A DNA stretch of 64,000 bases, from NCBI RefSeq assembly GCF_003576645.1, contig NC_044922.1, positions 7,400,640-7,464,639 of the forward strand, given 5' to 3'. This stretch comes from Ipomoea triloba. Its lineage: Eukaryota; Streptophyta; Magnoliopsida; Solanales; Convolvulaceae. This document shows, in pieces, positions 43,892 through 55,100 of this stretch. The first letter of the stretch is position 1. Every line of letters begins with the position of its first letter. A program made the position numbers and the translations under genes. The notes under the pieces were generated by a model. The model searched no databases. It saw only the letters and a list, made by a program, of their open reading frames with translations, and was not told the DNA's origin.

Positions 43892-45370
43892 ATGGATAGC
43901 ATGTTGTCGAGACATCTTCTCTTTGATCTTAGCAGGTTCGATGACTGGAAAACACGCATGCTTGCGTATCTATCAGCCCTCCATGATGAGATGGCCGAAG
44001 TTATAACATCTGGACCAGTCAAGATCATGATGGTAAACACGACTGCTGAGCAAACCAGAGATACACCAAAGTATGTCCCCAAACCTAGGGAAGAATGGAC
44101 AAGTGATGATAGGAAGAGAAACAACTTGGACAACATTGCCAAGGACATTCTCTTCAGAGCCATAGATGAAACCATCTTTCCAAAAGTAAGAAAGTGCAAA
44201 ACGGCAAAAGAGGTATGGGATACTTTGATGTTAATTGGTGAAGGTGACGAACAGGAGAAGGAGAACAAGCTCACCGTGGCCATGAAGAAGTTCGAGGACT
44301 TCAAGATGAAGCCAGGGGAGAGCATCGACAGCATGGAATCTCGTTTCATGAAGCTATCAATAGAGATCAGTGATCTCGAGAAGGAGATTCCACAAAAGGA
44401 GCTAAACCTGAAGGTCCTACGAGGCCTTACCAAGGAGTGGGAAATGAAGGTGATCACAATGCGTGATCACAGGGATTTGAAGAACACCACAACCGACCAA
44501 CTATTCAGAGATCTCAAAGCCTTCGAATTTGAGATGTTTCCAAGAGATGAGGACGTGGTGGACAGACGGAATGTGGCACTGGTTGCGGACCAACCAACCA
44601 CCTCCTCAAGGTCAGATCCTAATTCCACTGATTTTTTATCTGACGAACAGTTTGCTTTCTTCATAAGAAAATTCAGGAAGTTCATGAAGAAGACACCGGA
44701 AAGCAACACAAGTTCACCTTCCTCCTCAAGAAGGAAAAATGAGAAATACACATCCAGAGGAATGGAGGAAGAAGATCAAGGTCTATGCTACAACTGTAGG
44801 AGACCAGGGCACTTCAAGGCTGACTGTCCTTACCCTAAGGTAAGCAAGTATCAAGGCCTAGAATGTAGGAACTCCAGGAGAAAGGAGGAACCTAAAGAGA
44901 AGCCAGCACAAAGTGGCTTCAAGGGAGATACAAAGAAACATCTGCGCAGAAAGGCGCTTGTTGCTGAGGAACTCGAGAGAACAATCGAGGAGTCCGAGAC
45001 GTCGAGCTCCAGTGAAAGCAGCAGCAGCTCAGAGGATGAGAGGGGGCTCATCTGCTTATACACCGAGGAAGAAGAGAATCAATGCCTAATGGCCATTGAC
45101 AATGAGGTAACCTCTACTTCCACATCTCGCTGCTCTATTTCTACCTCTCGTTGTTCTTCTTTCAGAAGCGATGAAGATCCCTTTGAGATGCTTGAAACAT
45201 TTAAAAGGGATCTCGCAGTCGCTAATAGCACTCATGCCAAAATCAGGGAGGAAAACAGCAAGCTAACTGCTGAAAGAGATATGCTTAAGAACGTCTCGAA
45301 AGAGAATTCGGAGCTAACTCTCAAAGTAAGTGAGTTAGAAGCTAAAATAATCCAACTAACTGAAGAGTGA
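43892..45370 (+). CDS. Copia gag, first copy (492 aa)
   Basis: The start ATG 43892 (MDSMLSRHLLFDLSRFDDWK) fits copia gag. Residues about 10-230 form the gag/UBN2 fold (AKEVWDTLMLIGEG, LRGLTKEWEMKVITMRD). A retroviral-type zinc knuckle CYNCRRPGHFKADC (C-x2-C-x4-H-x4-C) lies at residues 299-312. It is followed by a Ser/Glu tract and a helical segment rich in Glu/Lys. The frame ends at TGA 45368-45370, but related sequence continues beyond it (TREITENDLRKVIASYSN) to about 45747, so the stop is probably premature. It forms the capsid of the virus-like particle. It is not joined to pol; the second gag copy is. Confidence 0.88.
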   Translation: MDSMLSRHLLFDLSRFDDWKTRMLAYLSALHDEMAEVITSGPVKIMMVNTTAEQTRDTPKYVPKPREEWTSDDRKRNNLDNIAKDILFRAIDETIFPKVRKCKTAKEVWDTLMLIGEGDEQEKENKLTVAMKKFEDFKMKPGESIDSMESRFMKLSIEISDLEKEIPQKELNLKVLRGLTKEWEMKVITMRDHRDLKNTTTDQLFRDLKAFEFEMFPRDEDVVDRRNVALVADQPTTSSRSDPNSTDFLSDEQFAFFIRKFRKFMKKTPESNTSSPSSSRRKNEKYTSRGMEEEDQGLCYNCRRPGHFKADCPYPKVSKYQGLECRNSRRKEEPKEKPAQSGFKGDTKKHLRRKALVAEELERTIEESETSSSSESSSSSEDERGLICLYTEEEENQCLMAIDNEVTSTSTSRCSISTSRCSSFRSDEDPFEMLETFKRDLAVANSTHAKIREENSKLTAERDMLKNVSKENSELTLKVSELEAKIIQLTEE

Positions 45371-45747
45371 AAAACTCGAGAGATCACAGAAAATGATCTT
45401 AGAAAGGTTATAGCATCATACTCTAATTCCTCCAAAGCTATGGAGAAAATGGTGAATGATCACAGACCTACAAGTGATAGAACCGGGCTAGGGTTCCATC
45501 GAGACCATCTCTCGAGAAATAAACAGACCAACGGTTTGGGAACTTCAAGAATTGGAGGATCTCAACCCAAACCAAATAAAGGTTATAAAGGACCAACAGA
45601 AAAGACCAGGGTAGCTATTCATAAACCGTCCCTATACACCAGCAATGGAAAGTATAGGAAAGCTACGAAGAATGGCCGGGTAAACAATATCGAGAGATCA
45701 CCTTGCTATCTCTCGCAAGGCCATTCCAAGTACAAAAAGAGCTACAT
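45371..45747 (+). pseudogene. Continuation of the first gag after a stop
   Basis: After the TGA the frame stays open through SDRTGLGFHRDHLSRNKQTN and SPCYLSQGHSKYKKSYIQ, the basic spacer expected between the gag zinc knuckle and the protease. It then runs into LTR sequence at CCAGGG (45748-45753). This spacer is missing from the second gag copy. Confidence 0.7.
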
Positions 45748-46088
45748 CCAGGGAGTTTCTGGAAGAAGAGTGGACGTAGGCGGGTTGGCCGAACCACTTA
45801 AAAATCTCTCTTGCATTTACTTACTGTTTTTATCTCTCGCTAACCTCTCGATTGCACTGCATATAAACGCACCTCTCGAAACTAACTCAAACTCGTGCTA
45901 ACTAAAAGGGGATAACATTTCCGCTGCGCATAAAACTTTGTCTTCACCTCGTGAGGTATCGAACCTAAACATCCTAAGTTCAATACACACGAGAGGTCGA
46001 AAAGATTTGCAAATCTTATACAAGTCTATTCACCCCCCCCCTCTAGACTTGTACCCATCCCCTTGGGACCAACAATTGGTATCAGAGC
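45748..46088 (+). repeat. Internal partial LTR (3' part) plus PBS
   Basis: Copy of 43451-43791: the LTR 3' end from CCAGGGAGTTTCTGG to GGGACCAACA, then the iMet PBS. It follows the first gag directly and leads into the second gag. Confidence 0.9.
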
Positions 46089-46186
46089 AAGTTCTTCTGA
46101 TCGATATAAACCTTTGTTTATATTGCCTAGAGATCCTTCTTTGAAAAATCTTTTAAAATATTTTCAAAGCACGATAATTTTTTAAA

Positions 46187-47443
46187 ATGGATAGCATGTT
46201 GTCGAGACATCTTCTCTTTGATCTTAGCAGGTTCGATGACTGGAAAACACGCATGCTTGCGTATCTATCAGCCCTCCATGATGAGATGGCCGAAGTTATA
46301 ACATCTGGACCAGTCAAGATCATGATGGTAAACACGACTGCTGAGCAAACCAGAGATACACCAAAGTATGTCCCCAAACCTAGGGAAGAATGGACAAGTG
46401 ATGATAGGAAGAGAAAACAACTTGGACAACATTGCCAAGGATTCTCTTCAGAGCTATAGACGAAACCATCTTTCCAAAAGTAAGAAAGTGCAAAACGGCG
46501 AAAGAGGTATGGGATACTTTGATGTTAATTGGTGAAGGTGACGAACAGGAGAAGGAGAACAAGCTCACCGTGGCCATGAAGAAGTTCGAGGACTTCAAGA
46601 TGAAGCCAGGGGAGAGCATCGACAGCATGGAATCTCGTTTCATGAAGCTATCAATAGAGATCAGTGATCTCGAGAAGGAGATTCCACAAAAGGAGCTAAA
46701 CCTGAAGGTCTTACGAGGCCTTACCAAGGAGTGGGAAATGAAGGTGATCACAATGCGTGATCACAGGGATTTGAAGAACACCACAACCGACCAACTATTC
46801 AGAGATCTCAAAGCCTTCGAATTTGAGATGTTTCCAAGAGATGAGGATGTGGTGGACAGACGGAATGTGGCACTGGTTGCGGACCAACCAACCACCTCCT
46901 CAAGGTCAGATTCTAATCCACTGATTTTTTATCTGGACGAACAGTTTGCTTTCTTCATAAAAATTCAGGAAGTTCATGAAGAAGACACCGGAAAGCAATA
47001 CAAGTTCACCTTCCTCCTCAAGAAGGAAAAATGAGAAATACACATCCAGAGGAATGGAGGAAGAAGATCAAGGTCTATGCTACAACTGCAAGACCGGGCA
47101 CTTCAAGGCTGACTGTCCTTACCCTAAGGTAAGCAAGTATCAAGGCCTAGAAGGTAGGAACTCCAGGAGAAAGGAGGAACCTAAAGAGAAGCCAGCACAA
47201 AGTGGCTTCAAGGGAGATACAAAGAAACATCTGCGCAGAAAGGCGCTTGTTGCTGAGGAACTCGAGAGAACAATCGAGGAGTCCGAGACGTCGAGCTCCA
47301 GTGAAAGCAGCAGCAGCTCAGAGGATGAGAGGGGGCTCATCTGCTTATACACCGAGGAAGAAGAGAATCAATGCCTAATGGCCATTGACAATGAGGACAC
47401 CAGGGAATGTGGTTCATTGACAGTGGATGTTCGAGACATATGA
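46187..47443 (+). pseudogene. Copia gag, second copy, frameshifted
   Basis: Nearly identical to the first gag but broken. One inserted base near 46416 and changes near 46440 shift the frame at RKRKQLGQHC; further shifts occur near 46915 and 46965. The zinc knuckle reads CYNCKTGHFKADC, one residue short between the second Cys and His. About 375 bp of the gag-protease spacer is absent: after AIDNE the sequence jumps to CCAGGGAATGTGG at 47400. This is the copy physically linked to pol. Confidence 0.85.
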
Positions 47444-47676
47444 CGGGAAATCTAACACTGCTAGAGAACATCCAACCTATCGAAGGTCCCTTGGTGACAT
47501 TTGGCGACAACGAGAAGAAGGGACGCACAAAAGCTGTTGGTGAAATTCAAAAGAATGAGCTGGTTATTAAGGAAGTATCCTACGTTGAAGGGCTCAAGTT
47601 CAATCTCCTTAGTACAAGCCAGTTCTGTGACAAGGGCTACAAGTTGTCTTCACCAAAAGCAAATGCCAGATTATGA
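47407..47676 (+). pseudogene. Copia protease region, out of frame with pol
   Basis: MWFIDSGCSRHMTGNLTLLE carries the aspartic-protease active-site triad DSG. It continues with PLVTFGDNEKKGRTKAVGEI and [14 protein letters not shown]. It ends at a stop at 47674-47676, overlapping by four bases the next frame, which continues the polyprotein. A single lost or gained base separates protease and integrase. Confidence 0.85.
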
Positions 47677-50561
47677 ACGAGGAATCTCTCGAAGTCGTCT
47701 TGGAAGCAGCAAGGAAAGGAAACATGTACATAGTGGATTGGAGGTCTGCAAAACCATCCCTATGTATGCTAGCAAGGAGCAAGGAAGATTTATGCTGGGA
47801 TTGGCATAGTAAGCTTAGTCATCTGAACTTCAAGACTATCAACAAGCTTACTAAGAGGAACTTAGTGGAAGGACTGCCCAAAGTGACGTTTCGAAAGGAT
47901 AAAATCTGTGAGGCATGTCAACGTTGCAAACAGATCAAATCCTCTTTCAAGAGCAAAGCCGAGACATCATCCACTAGACCATTAAGTCTTCTTCACATGG
48001 ACTTATTTGGCCCAGTGGATCCACCCAGCATAAAGGGAAAGAAGTACACTCTTGTGGTAGTAGATGACTACACAAGATTCACATGGACCGTGTTCTTAAC
48101 CAAGAAAAGTGAGACAAAAATTGCCCTGCCAAATCTCTTGAAGCAAGTTCAAGTTGAAAAGGATGTCTCGATACTAAAGATCCGGTCAGATCAAGGTGGA
48201 GAGTTCATAAATCAAGTAATCGAGAGCTACTGCAACGAGAACGGGATTCATCATCAACTATCAGCGGCTCGAACGCCCCAACAAAACGGGGTTGCTGAAA
48301 GAAGGAACAGAACTCTTAAGGAAGCTGCAAGGACCATGCTCTCACAAGCCAACATATCACTAGGATTTTGGACAGAAGCAATCAACACAGCGTGCTATAC
48401 CCAAAATCGGTCCTTGATCGTGAAAGGAGTTGGAAAGACTCCATATGAGTTGTGGAATGAAAGAAAACCGAATGTAAGCCACTTCCACACATTCGGGTGC
48501 AAATGCTATATCCACAACAATGGGAAGGCTCAACGAAGAACTTTTGAAGAAAAGGCAGATGATGGAGTATTTCTAGGATACTCATCAACAAGCAAAGCAT
48601 TCAGAGTCTTCAACAAGCGGAGTTTAGTGGTTGAAGAGTCTATACATGTTACCTTTGATGAAAGGGCATCGACAGATCAACCATCAAAGACAACGGAAGC
48701 AGCTGAGAAAGATCAGCCAGAGTCCATCGAGAGATCAAACTTACCTCTCGAAGACAAGCAGTCTATAATTCGAGACGTAGCGGAACTCCAGTCAGAATCA
48801 GATGATGAAGAATCTACCAAGAAGAAAGATCCTAACTCAGTTGATCAAATCCAGATCATAGATGTTCAACCCACATCTCAACCTTCAATGGAAGTATCAA
48901 CTGAGGAGCCACAACCTGACCTAAGATGGCTGAGAAATCACCCTGCTGATCAAGTGATCGGAGATGTACGTGACAGAGTTCGAACCAGATCAGCTTACAG
49001 AGAAAGCATGTTTGCTTGTTTTCTATCTCAAATAGAGCCTAAGGTGATCGATGAGGCTCTAAGCGACGCAGATTGGGTGCAAGCAATGCAAGAGGAACTT
49101 CATCAGTTCGAGAGGAACGACGTTTGGGAACTAGTTCCGAGACCTCATCATCAGAATGTCATTGGTACAAAGTGGGTTTTCAGAAACAAGATGAATGAGG
49201 ATGGAGTTATTGTTAGGAACAAGGCCAGACTTGTTGCCAAAGGCTACTGTCAGGAGGAAGGAATAGATTTTGATGAAACCTTCGCTCCAGTGGCACGTCT
49301 CGAAGCCATACGCATCTTTCTCGCATATGCCGCCTTCAAAGATTTTAAGGTATATCAAATGGATGTCAAGAGCGCTTTTCTGAACGGACTTCTCGAAGAA
49401 GAGGTGTACGTTGAACAACCTCCGGGTTTCTTGAAGGACGTGGGAGCTGACAAAGTATACAAATTAAAGAAGGCACTTTACGGCTTAAAACAAGCTCCGA
49501 GAGCTTGGTATGATACCTTATCCTCTTTTCTACTTCAGTGTGGGTTCACCAAAGGCCTAGTGGACAAAACATTGTTTAGAATTAAGGATGGGGATCACAT
49601 CTTATTGGTGCAAATCTATGTGGACGATATCATTTTTGGTAGCACCAATCCAGACTTGTGCGAGAAGTTCTCCAGTTTGATGAAAGGAAAGTTCGAGATG
49701 AGCATGATGGGAGAGCTCAACTACTTCCTTGGACTACAAGTGAGACAGCTTAAGGAAGGTATCTTCATCAACCAGGAGAAATACACCAAGGATCTGCTCA
49801 GGAAATACAACATAGAAGGGAAATCCTCAGTCAAAGTACCTATGGGAACCTCTCTACGTATCGATGTCGACAGCGAAGGTCGAGAGGTCGATCAAACCAC
49901 TTATCGAGGTATCATCGGATCTCTTCTTTATTTAACTGCAAGTAGACCAGACATATCCTTTGCAGTAGGTGTATGTGCTAGATTTCAGGCAAGTCCTAAG
50001 GAAAGTCACCTAAATGCATCCAAAAAGATTCTTAGATATCTAAAGGGTACGCAGAGTGTTGGGCTCTGGTATTCGAAAGGTGGATCTTTCGAACTTATGG
50101 GTTATTCAGATGCGGACTTTGCCGGTTGTAAGATAGATCGAAAGAGCACATCAGGGACATGTCAGTTTCTAGGTGGAAGACTTGTCTCATGGTTTAGCAA
50201 GAAACAGCATTCAATAGCTACAAGCACTGCTGAGGCAGAGTATGTAGCAGCTGGAAGTTGCTGTGCTCAGGTTTTATGGATGAAGCAACAATTACTGGAT
50301 TATGGGGTTGAGTGTAAGGAGGTTAAGATCATGTGTGACAATACAAGTGCTATTGCCATCACCCACAATCCAGTGTTACATTCTAGAACAAAGCATATTG
50401 ATATTAAGTATCACTTCATCCGAGACCATGTTGAGAGGAAGGACATTACTTTGGAATATGTTGCAACGGAGGAGCAACTAGCAGATATTTTCACAAAAGC
50501 GTTATGTGAAAATAGATTCTCTCAACTAAGGTTAGAATTGGGAATGATAGAATTGGAATGA
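47673..50561 (+). CDS. Copia polyprotein: integrase, reverse transcriptase, RNase H (962 aa)
   Basis: A single open frame. The integrase zinc site has His45, His50, Cys79 and Cys82; the catalytic triad is D110 ([10 protein letters not shown]), D173 (RSDQGGEF) and E209 ([12 protein letters not shown]), with the standard 35-residue D-E spacing. Reverse transcriptase spans about 460-720, with [40 protein letters not shown] and the YVDD active site at 649-652. RNase H starts near residue 810 ([19 protein letters not shown]), with ATSTAEAEY and [13 protein letters not shown]. All key residues are present, so the enzyme could be active if translated. ATG 47673 is not the natural start; the frame belongs downstream of protease. 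Confidence 0.95.
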   Translation: MNEESLEVVLEAARKGNMYIVDWRSAKPSLCMLARSKEDLCWDWHSKLSHLNFKTINKLTKRNLVEGLPKVTFRKDKICEACQRCKQIKSSFKSKAETSSTRPLSLLHMDLFGPVDPPSIKGKKYTLVVVDDYTRFTWTVFLTKKSETKIALPNLLKQVQVEKDVSILKIRSDQGGEFINQVIESYCNENGIHHQLSAARTPQQNGVAERRNRTLKEAARTMLSQANISLGFWTEAINTACYTQNRSLIVKGVGKTPYELWNERKPNVSHFHTFGCKCYIHNNGKAQRRTFEEKADDGVFLGYSSTSKAFRVFNKRSLVVEESIHVTFDERASTDQPSKTTEAAEKDQPESIERSNLPLEDKQSIIRDVAELQSESDDEESTKKKDPNSVDQIQIIDVQPTSQPSMEVSTEEPQPDLRWLRNHPADQVIGDVRDRVRTRSAYRESMFACFLSQIEPKVIDEALSDADWVQAMQEELHQFERNDVWELVPRPHHQNVIGTKWVFRNKMNEDGVIVRNKARLVAKGYCQEEGIDFDETFAPVARLEAIRIFLAYAAFKDFKVYQMDVKSAFLNGLLEEEVYVEQPPGFLKDVGADKVYKLKKALYGLKQAPRAWYDTLSSFLLQCGFTKGLVDKTLFRIKDGDHILLVQIYVDDIIFGSTNPDLCEKFSSLMKGKFEMSMMGELNYFLGLQVRQLKEGIFINQEKYTKDLLRKYNIEGKSSVKVPMGTSLRIDVDSEGREVDQTTYRGIIGSLLYLTASRPDISFAVGVCARFQASPKESHLNASKKILRYLKGTQSVGLWYSKGGSFELMGYSDADFAGCKIDRKSTSGTCQFLGGRLVSWFSKKQHSIATSTAEAEYVAAGSCCAQVLWMKQQLLDYGVECKEVKIMCDNTSAIAITHNPVLHSRTKHIDIKYHFIRDHVERKDITLEYVATEEQLADIFTKALCENRFSQLRLELGMIELE

Positions 50562-50761
50562 ATGGTCAAATCTTATCTTCTTGTATTTAGTGCCATGAAC
50601 TGTTTCGCATGTGAGGGGCGGTTTCATCAACTTTATGGCAGCTTTGGAGTTACACAAGCATTGAATGGTCATTCATATTGCATCCCGTGACTCAAAAGTG
50701 ATAACCTTATTGGGCTATAAATAAGAGGGTTTCTTTCAGAAGTTCATACCATCAACTTCCC

Positions 50762-51257
50762 ATGGAGAAAAAGAAAGGAAAAGATGATGTTCCATTCTTT
50801 TATAGAGGAAAGAAACCGGCAGTCAAGTCCAAAGATTTTCAAGGAGAAAACTATCCAGAATCAACGAAGGGTGAACAGATTACGGAGCTTCCTGATAATC
50901 CAAGCAAGAATCCTATTCCCATCCAAGGTGAATGGATCCCCAAATACGAGGAGATCCACAACGATGGGATACTGGAATCGGGAGGAGAGTCCTGCACAAG
51001 AGGGACTCCTACTGCTGCACATTCTGGAAAAGGGCCTTCCTCAACCAAATGGAGAACCAAGGGAAATGGAGAGGAAGACCAGATGGGACTTTCTGAGGTC
51101 AGCAGCAGTCAAAGGGGTGATCATACCTAATCCAAAGACCTTAAGAGGATTAGCGATGAAGATGGTCACTCCCAACTACAGTAAGCAGATCCGGAGAGAA
51201 GAACAAGAAAAGGGAATAGCCACCCCTAGTTCTGTTATTAGACAAATAGGACTTTAG
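50762..51257 (+). other. Small ORFs between pol and the 3' ORF
   Basis: Two overlapping frames, 50762-51130 (MEKKKGKDDVPFFYRGKKPA) and 50784-51257, lie about 200 bp after the pol stop. Both are basic/polar with no known domain. A single gene with a frameshift is possible but not supported by any motif I recognise. Confidence 0.3.
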
Positions 51258-52140
51258 ATGGCTAGTTTCTGCTTTAACGATAGATTCCTATTAGGCTGAC
51301 CAAGGCCAAACAAAAGTTTCTAAGGAATCTAATAGGATATTGATTCATATGTAATGTATCTGGAAATCACTAAATGAACTTAAGGATATGTTCCAAGTGA
51401 TATCTTTTAGGTGAATCAAACTTGTCTCTCTCGCAATCTGTGTTCGAAAGGTAGTTCGAGAGGTCACCCGATCAGTTTGTCTATATACGTTATGTCTCGA
51501 AGAAGGGTAGTTCGAGAGGTCACTTCGAAAGATAACAAACTGATATCTCTGAACGGAGGAATAAGGAGGGTTAGGGATCAATCACTCAGGGGGAAGATCC
51601 TTAACCAGATCAAGACGGAGGAATAAGGAGGTTTAGGGATCAATCACTCAGGGGGAAGATCCTTAAACTCATGTGGAAGACATTTCACCTTCGAGAGGTG
51701 AATCCGATAAGTTCAACGAATACATGAAGGAAACGGCTAACTTTGGATATTAATGCTAGCCACGTGGTCATCGGTTACTGGCGGTTTTCCGCACTTAAGG
51801 GAGTTATCTTGATTAGTGGGAGCATGATCATATAGTTACTTTTCTTTATTACCCCACTATCCTGAACCTAAAACCGCTCTGTTAATTTACCAAAAATACC
51901 CTTATTTTTCATATACGCTGACCGTTACTAGGGGTATTTCTGACCTTTTACTTCTTTAAAGAAAACCGGTATCCTTCCTTGGGTCAAGCTCTCAACCCTA
52001 CCCATATATCCAACCCGAATCCACACGATATAAAAGCCAAATCCTTCTTCTTTACCCGGATTCAAGCTAAAACCATTTACCCAAAATCCCCAAATACTAA
52101 ACGCAGTACACATTCCCTCCAAAACATCTAACCTTCATCA
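51258..52140 (+). other. Spacer before the 3' ORF, with a 62-bp duplication
   Basis: A unit with ACGGAGGAATAAGGAGG and ACTCAGGGGGAAGATCC occurs at 51553 and 51615. TTCGAGAGGT occurs near 51458, 51508 and 51691. No ORF is supported. Confidence 0.5.
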
Positions 52141-55100
52141 ATGGCGTCCGAATCCTCTACATCAACCTCATCTTCCGACGCATATCAGAGGGAGTTGCTA
52201 CACATTCGCTCTCAGATCAAACAAGTCAAGGCGGGGAGTATCCTTGACAGAAATGGCTTCATCACCAACTCCCCTAATCCAAAAATGGCGGAAAAAGTCC
52301 TGAAGAAGTTTGAGAAAGCAGGACTGATGAAATACATGACGCACGACTACGGGACCGTTCACCCCCTCGACTTCACAGAATGGTTCGCAAATGCCAAGGT
52401 CACGAAGGGTAAAATCGAAAGCCGCTTTAATGATTTTCCCATCACAACATCTGTAGGTGACCTCAGAGCGGCATTTGATTTCGCGTCATCGGAGGAAGCA
52501 GTCAAGCATCTATCGGATTACGACTTGGACAAGCAAGCCTTCTGGGAGAAAATCCGACTAGCGACTGCACCACCCAGAGCATCCTCTGCCCTCCGCAAGT
52601 ACCACCTAAAGGAGAGGTTTGCTCTCGCTGCCGACCTAATCATGAAGTTTGTGCTCGGCAAGGTGTCCGGAACTGACGAGGTTAGTCTAGACCTCCTCAA
52701 AATCCTCCATGCCATTTGGAACAACAACAAGCTGGACTGGGCACATATTATCTTCAACTTCCTCCAACAGCAAGTGATGCGCTCAGTCTCCAACGCCAAC
52801 CTGTCGATCAGTAAAAAGGTTGGTTTCGGCTTTGTTGTGCAATTTCTCCTAAGCCTGAAGGGCTTCGAACTGAGGGAGGGAAAAGAGATTCATCGAAATA
52901 CCTATATGGGTAGGACGAAATCTCTAGTCCCCAAAACTAAAGGTGTTAAGGCTGCACCTTCTCCCTCACAGCCAAAAGGAAGGGGCAAAAGGAAAGCCCA
53001 AACCGAGGAAAAGAATTCTGATGATGAACCTCTCGATGTACTGATACAAAGGGGTCATCTGCCAAAGAGGGCTAGGAAAGCCAAAACTGTTGCTGTCACC
53101 CGGGTTCAAGAGGTGGAACCGTCAGTTATACAAGTACCCTTCGAGGACAGGGCACAAGCCCAGGGGGAACCTCAGGCTACACTGGCCACTGAGGTTGAGA
53201 GAGTGCCCCCTACCAGGTCCCTGTCAAGAGATTTGTGTGTTAATGATGATATTACTGCTGAGGGTACTGGTGACTCTGTTGGTTTATCTCGAGAGATGGC
53301 TCGAGAGGTTGAAGGTACTGGGATCGGTGATCCAGTACAAGGAGATGCAGAAGAACCATGTGAGATGGTTCGAGAGACAGACTACACAGTCAGGGTGGGA
53401 GATGATCTCTTGGAGCATAGTCAAGAGATCACAGCTCAGATAGACGAAGCAATCTCTGCCACTGAAATCATCTCTGATGGGCGGGATGACTTATATGACG
53501 AAGTTTCCACTCAGTTGGCAGTGGAAGCACCCACTCTTGATGACTTCTCCAGGGTGATCAGGTGGATCAACTGGAGAACCAGTTCTTTCACTCAATTGAT
53601 GAGTCAAGCAGCTGAAATGGAGGCAGAAGAGCAGTTTGCACTCCAGTGGTTGGGCATCTCCGAGATCCCAGCTCAACAACTGATGGATCTTGCCCACGAA
53701 ACACGAGTAATGAAGCTGAACAGTGAAAGAACTGATAAAGGGAAGAGCATAGCAGTTGAAGCACCAGAAGTTGAAGCTGAGCCTGAAGAAGATCCTGAAA
53801 CAGAAGCACGATTTCGAGAAGATATCAGGCTCGCCACTGCCATCTCCTTGGGACAGAACGTTGAGTTCACGAGAGGGCCAGGAGAGACCTCTGGGGTTGC
53901 TCACGATGATATTGCAACAGCCGCAATCCCACTGTCCCAAGTCAGCAACTCTGCTCTGGACGAACAGGTAGAAGCTTCGAGAGGTGAATCCGAGACCTCT
54001 GAAGCACTTCAAGTGGCACCTAACACCGTTCTACTTTTGCCACCACCTGAGTCCACACCCTCGACCACTATTGATGAAGCACAGACAATTCGAGAGGGTG
54101 AAGTTCCGTTGCTCACACTGCCGGGTTTTCCTACTGCTCCTGAAATAATTATCATTCCAGGCTCATCGGAGCAGACTGAAATGCAGTCAAATGAGCAACA
54201 TGAGCAGAATGCCCCAAGTCCTGCTGGTTCGAGGAGTACTGATAATACCATCGAAGGTGGAAACCCGGAAGCACCTGTCGACACTACGTCTCCAACCTCA
54301 CCAGCAGATGACAAAGTTCCCAGCACTGGTTCGAGAGGTGATGCTGAGGGGGAACCTCTATTGGATGAAAACAGGGAAGCGTCCAATACCGAAGAACACT
54401 CTCTGGCTGACCCTATCTCCACAGTTGCTGAAGCTGAGGCTCCAGGTTCGAGAGGTGAGGAGCAAGAAGTGATCCATCCCTCAGGTGGAAATCGGGAAGC
54501 ACCTGACATGGAGCTACCTTCGAGCTCTGAACCTTGTGTCCCTGTGGATCCTCAGACGTTAAATCGAGAGGTGGACTCGCAATTGCAAGTCATGGGTGGA
54601 AATCTGGAAGCACCCAAGTCCCCTCCAACGAAAGGTACATCTCGATCCTCATCTCCTACTTCTGACTATGATCAACAGGCCGAAGAAGTCTTCATTGGCG
54701 AAGTGCGTCAATTCATGGCTGATCAATCTCAGAAGATGGCTCAGCTCGAAAGAATACTCGCTGTGGTCCGCAATGCTGCAATGCCTGCTGCTGGCACAAG
54801 TGAATCCCAAGGCCGTCATGCCGAACTTCTCGAACAGGCGATATGGGCTGAGGATGCAGCACGGAAAGCCACTGATGAAGCCGCTGTAGCTCGAGCAGAG
54901 GCTGCAAGTGCGAGGGCTGAATTAGCCGAGATGCGAGCAGAGCTGCGAGCCTTCCAATATTCCAGTGAACTTCGACAGGATGTGATGAAGGCCATACTCG
55001 ATGACCTGTCGAACCAAGTCCCTGCCCAACTTCAAGCTATTTTCGAAGGTATGTCCACCCTCCTCTCCCGTACTGATGATGCCAACAAGGGGGAAAATAA

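Noticed and set aside
43855..44457. 200-aa minus-strand ORF opposite gag
   Set aside because: Mirror of the gag frame; the plus strand has the recognised gag fold and zinc knuckle.
50762..51257. Confident gene call for the two overlapping small ORFs after pol
   Set aside because: No domain or conserved start is recognisable; kept only as a low-confidence entry.
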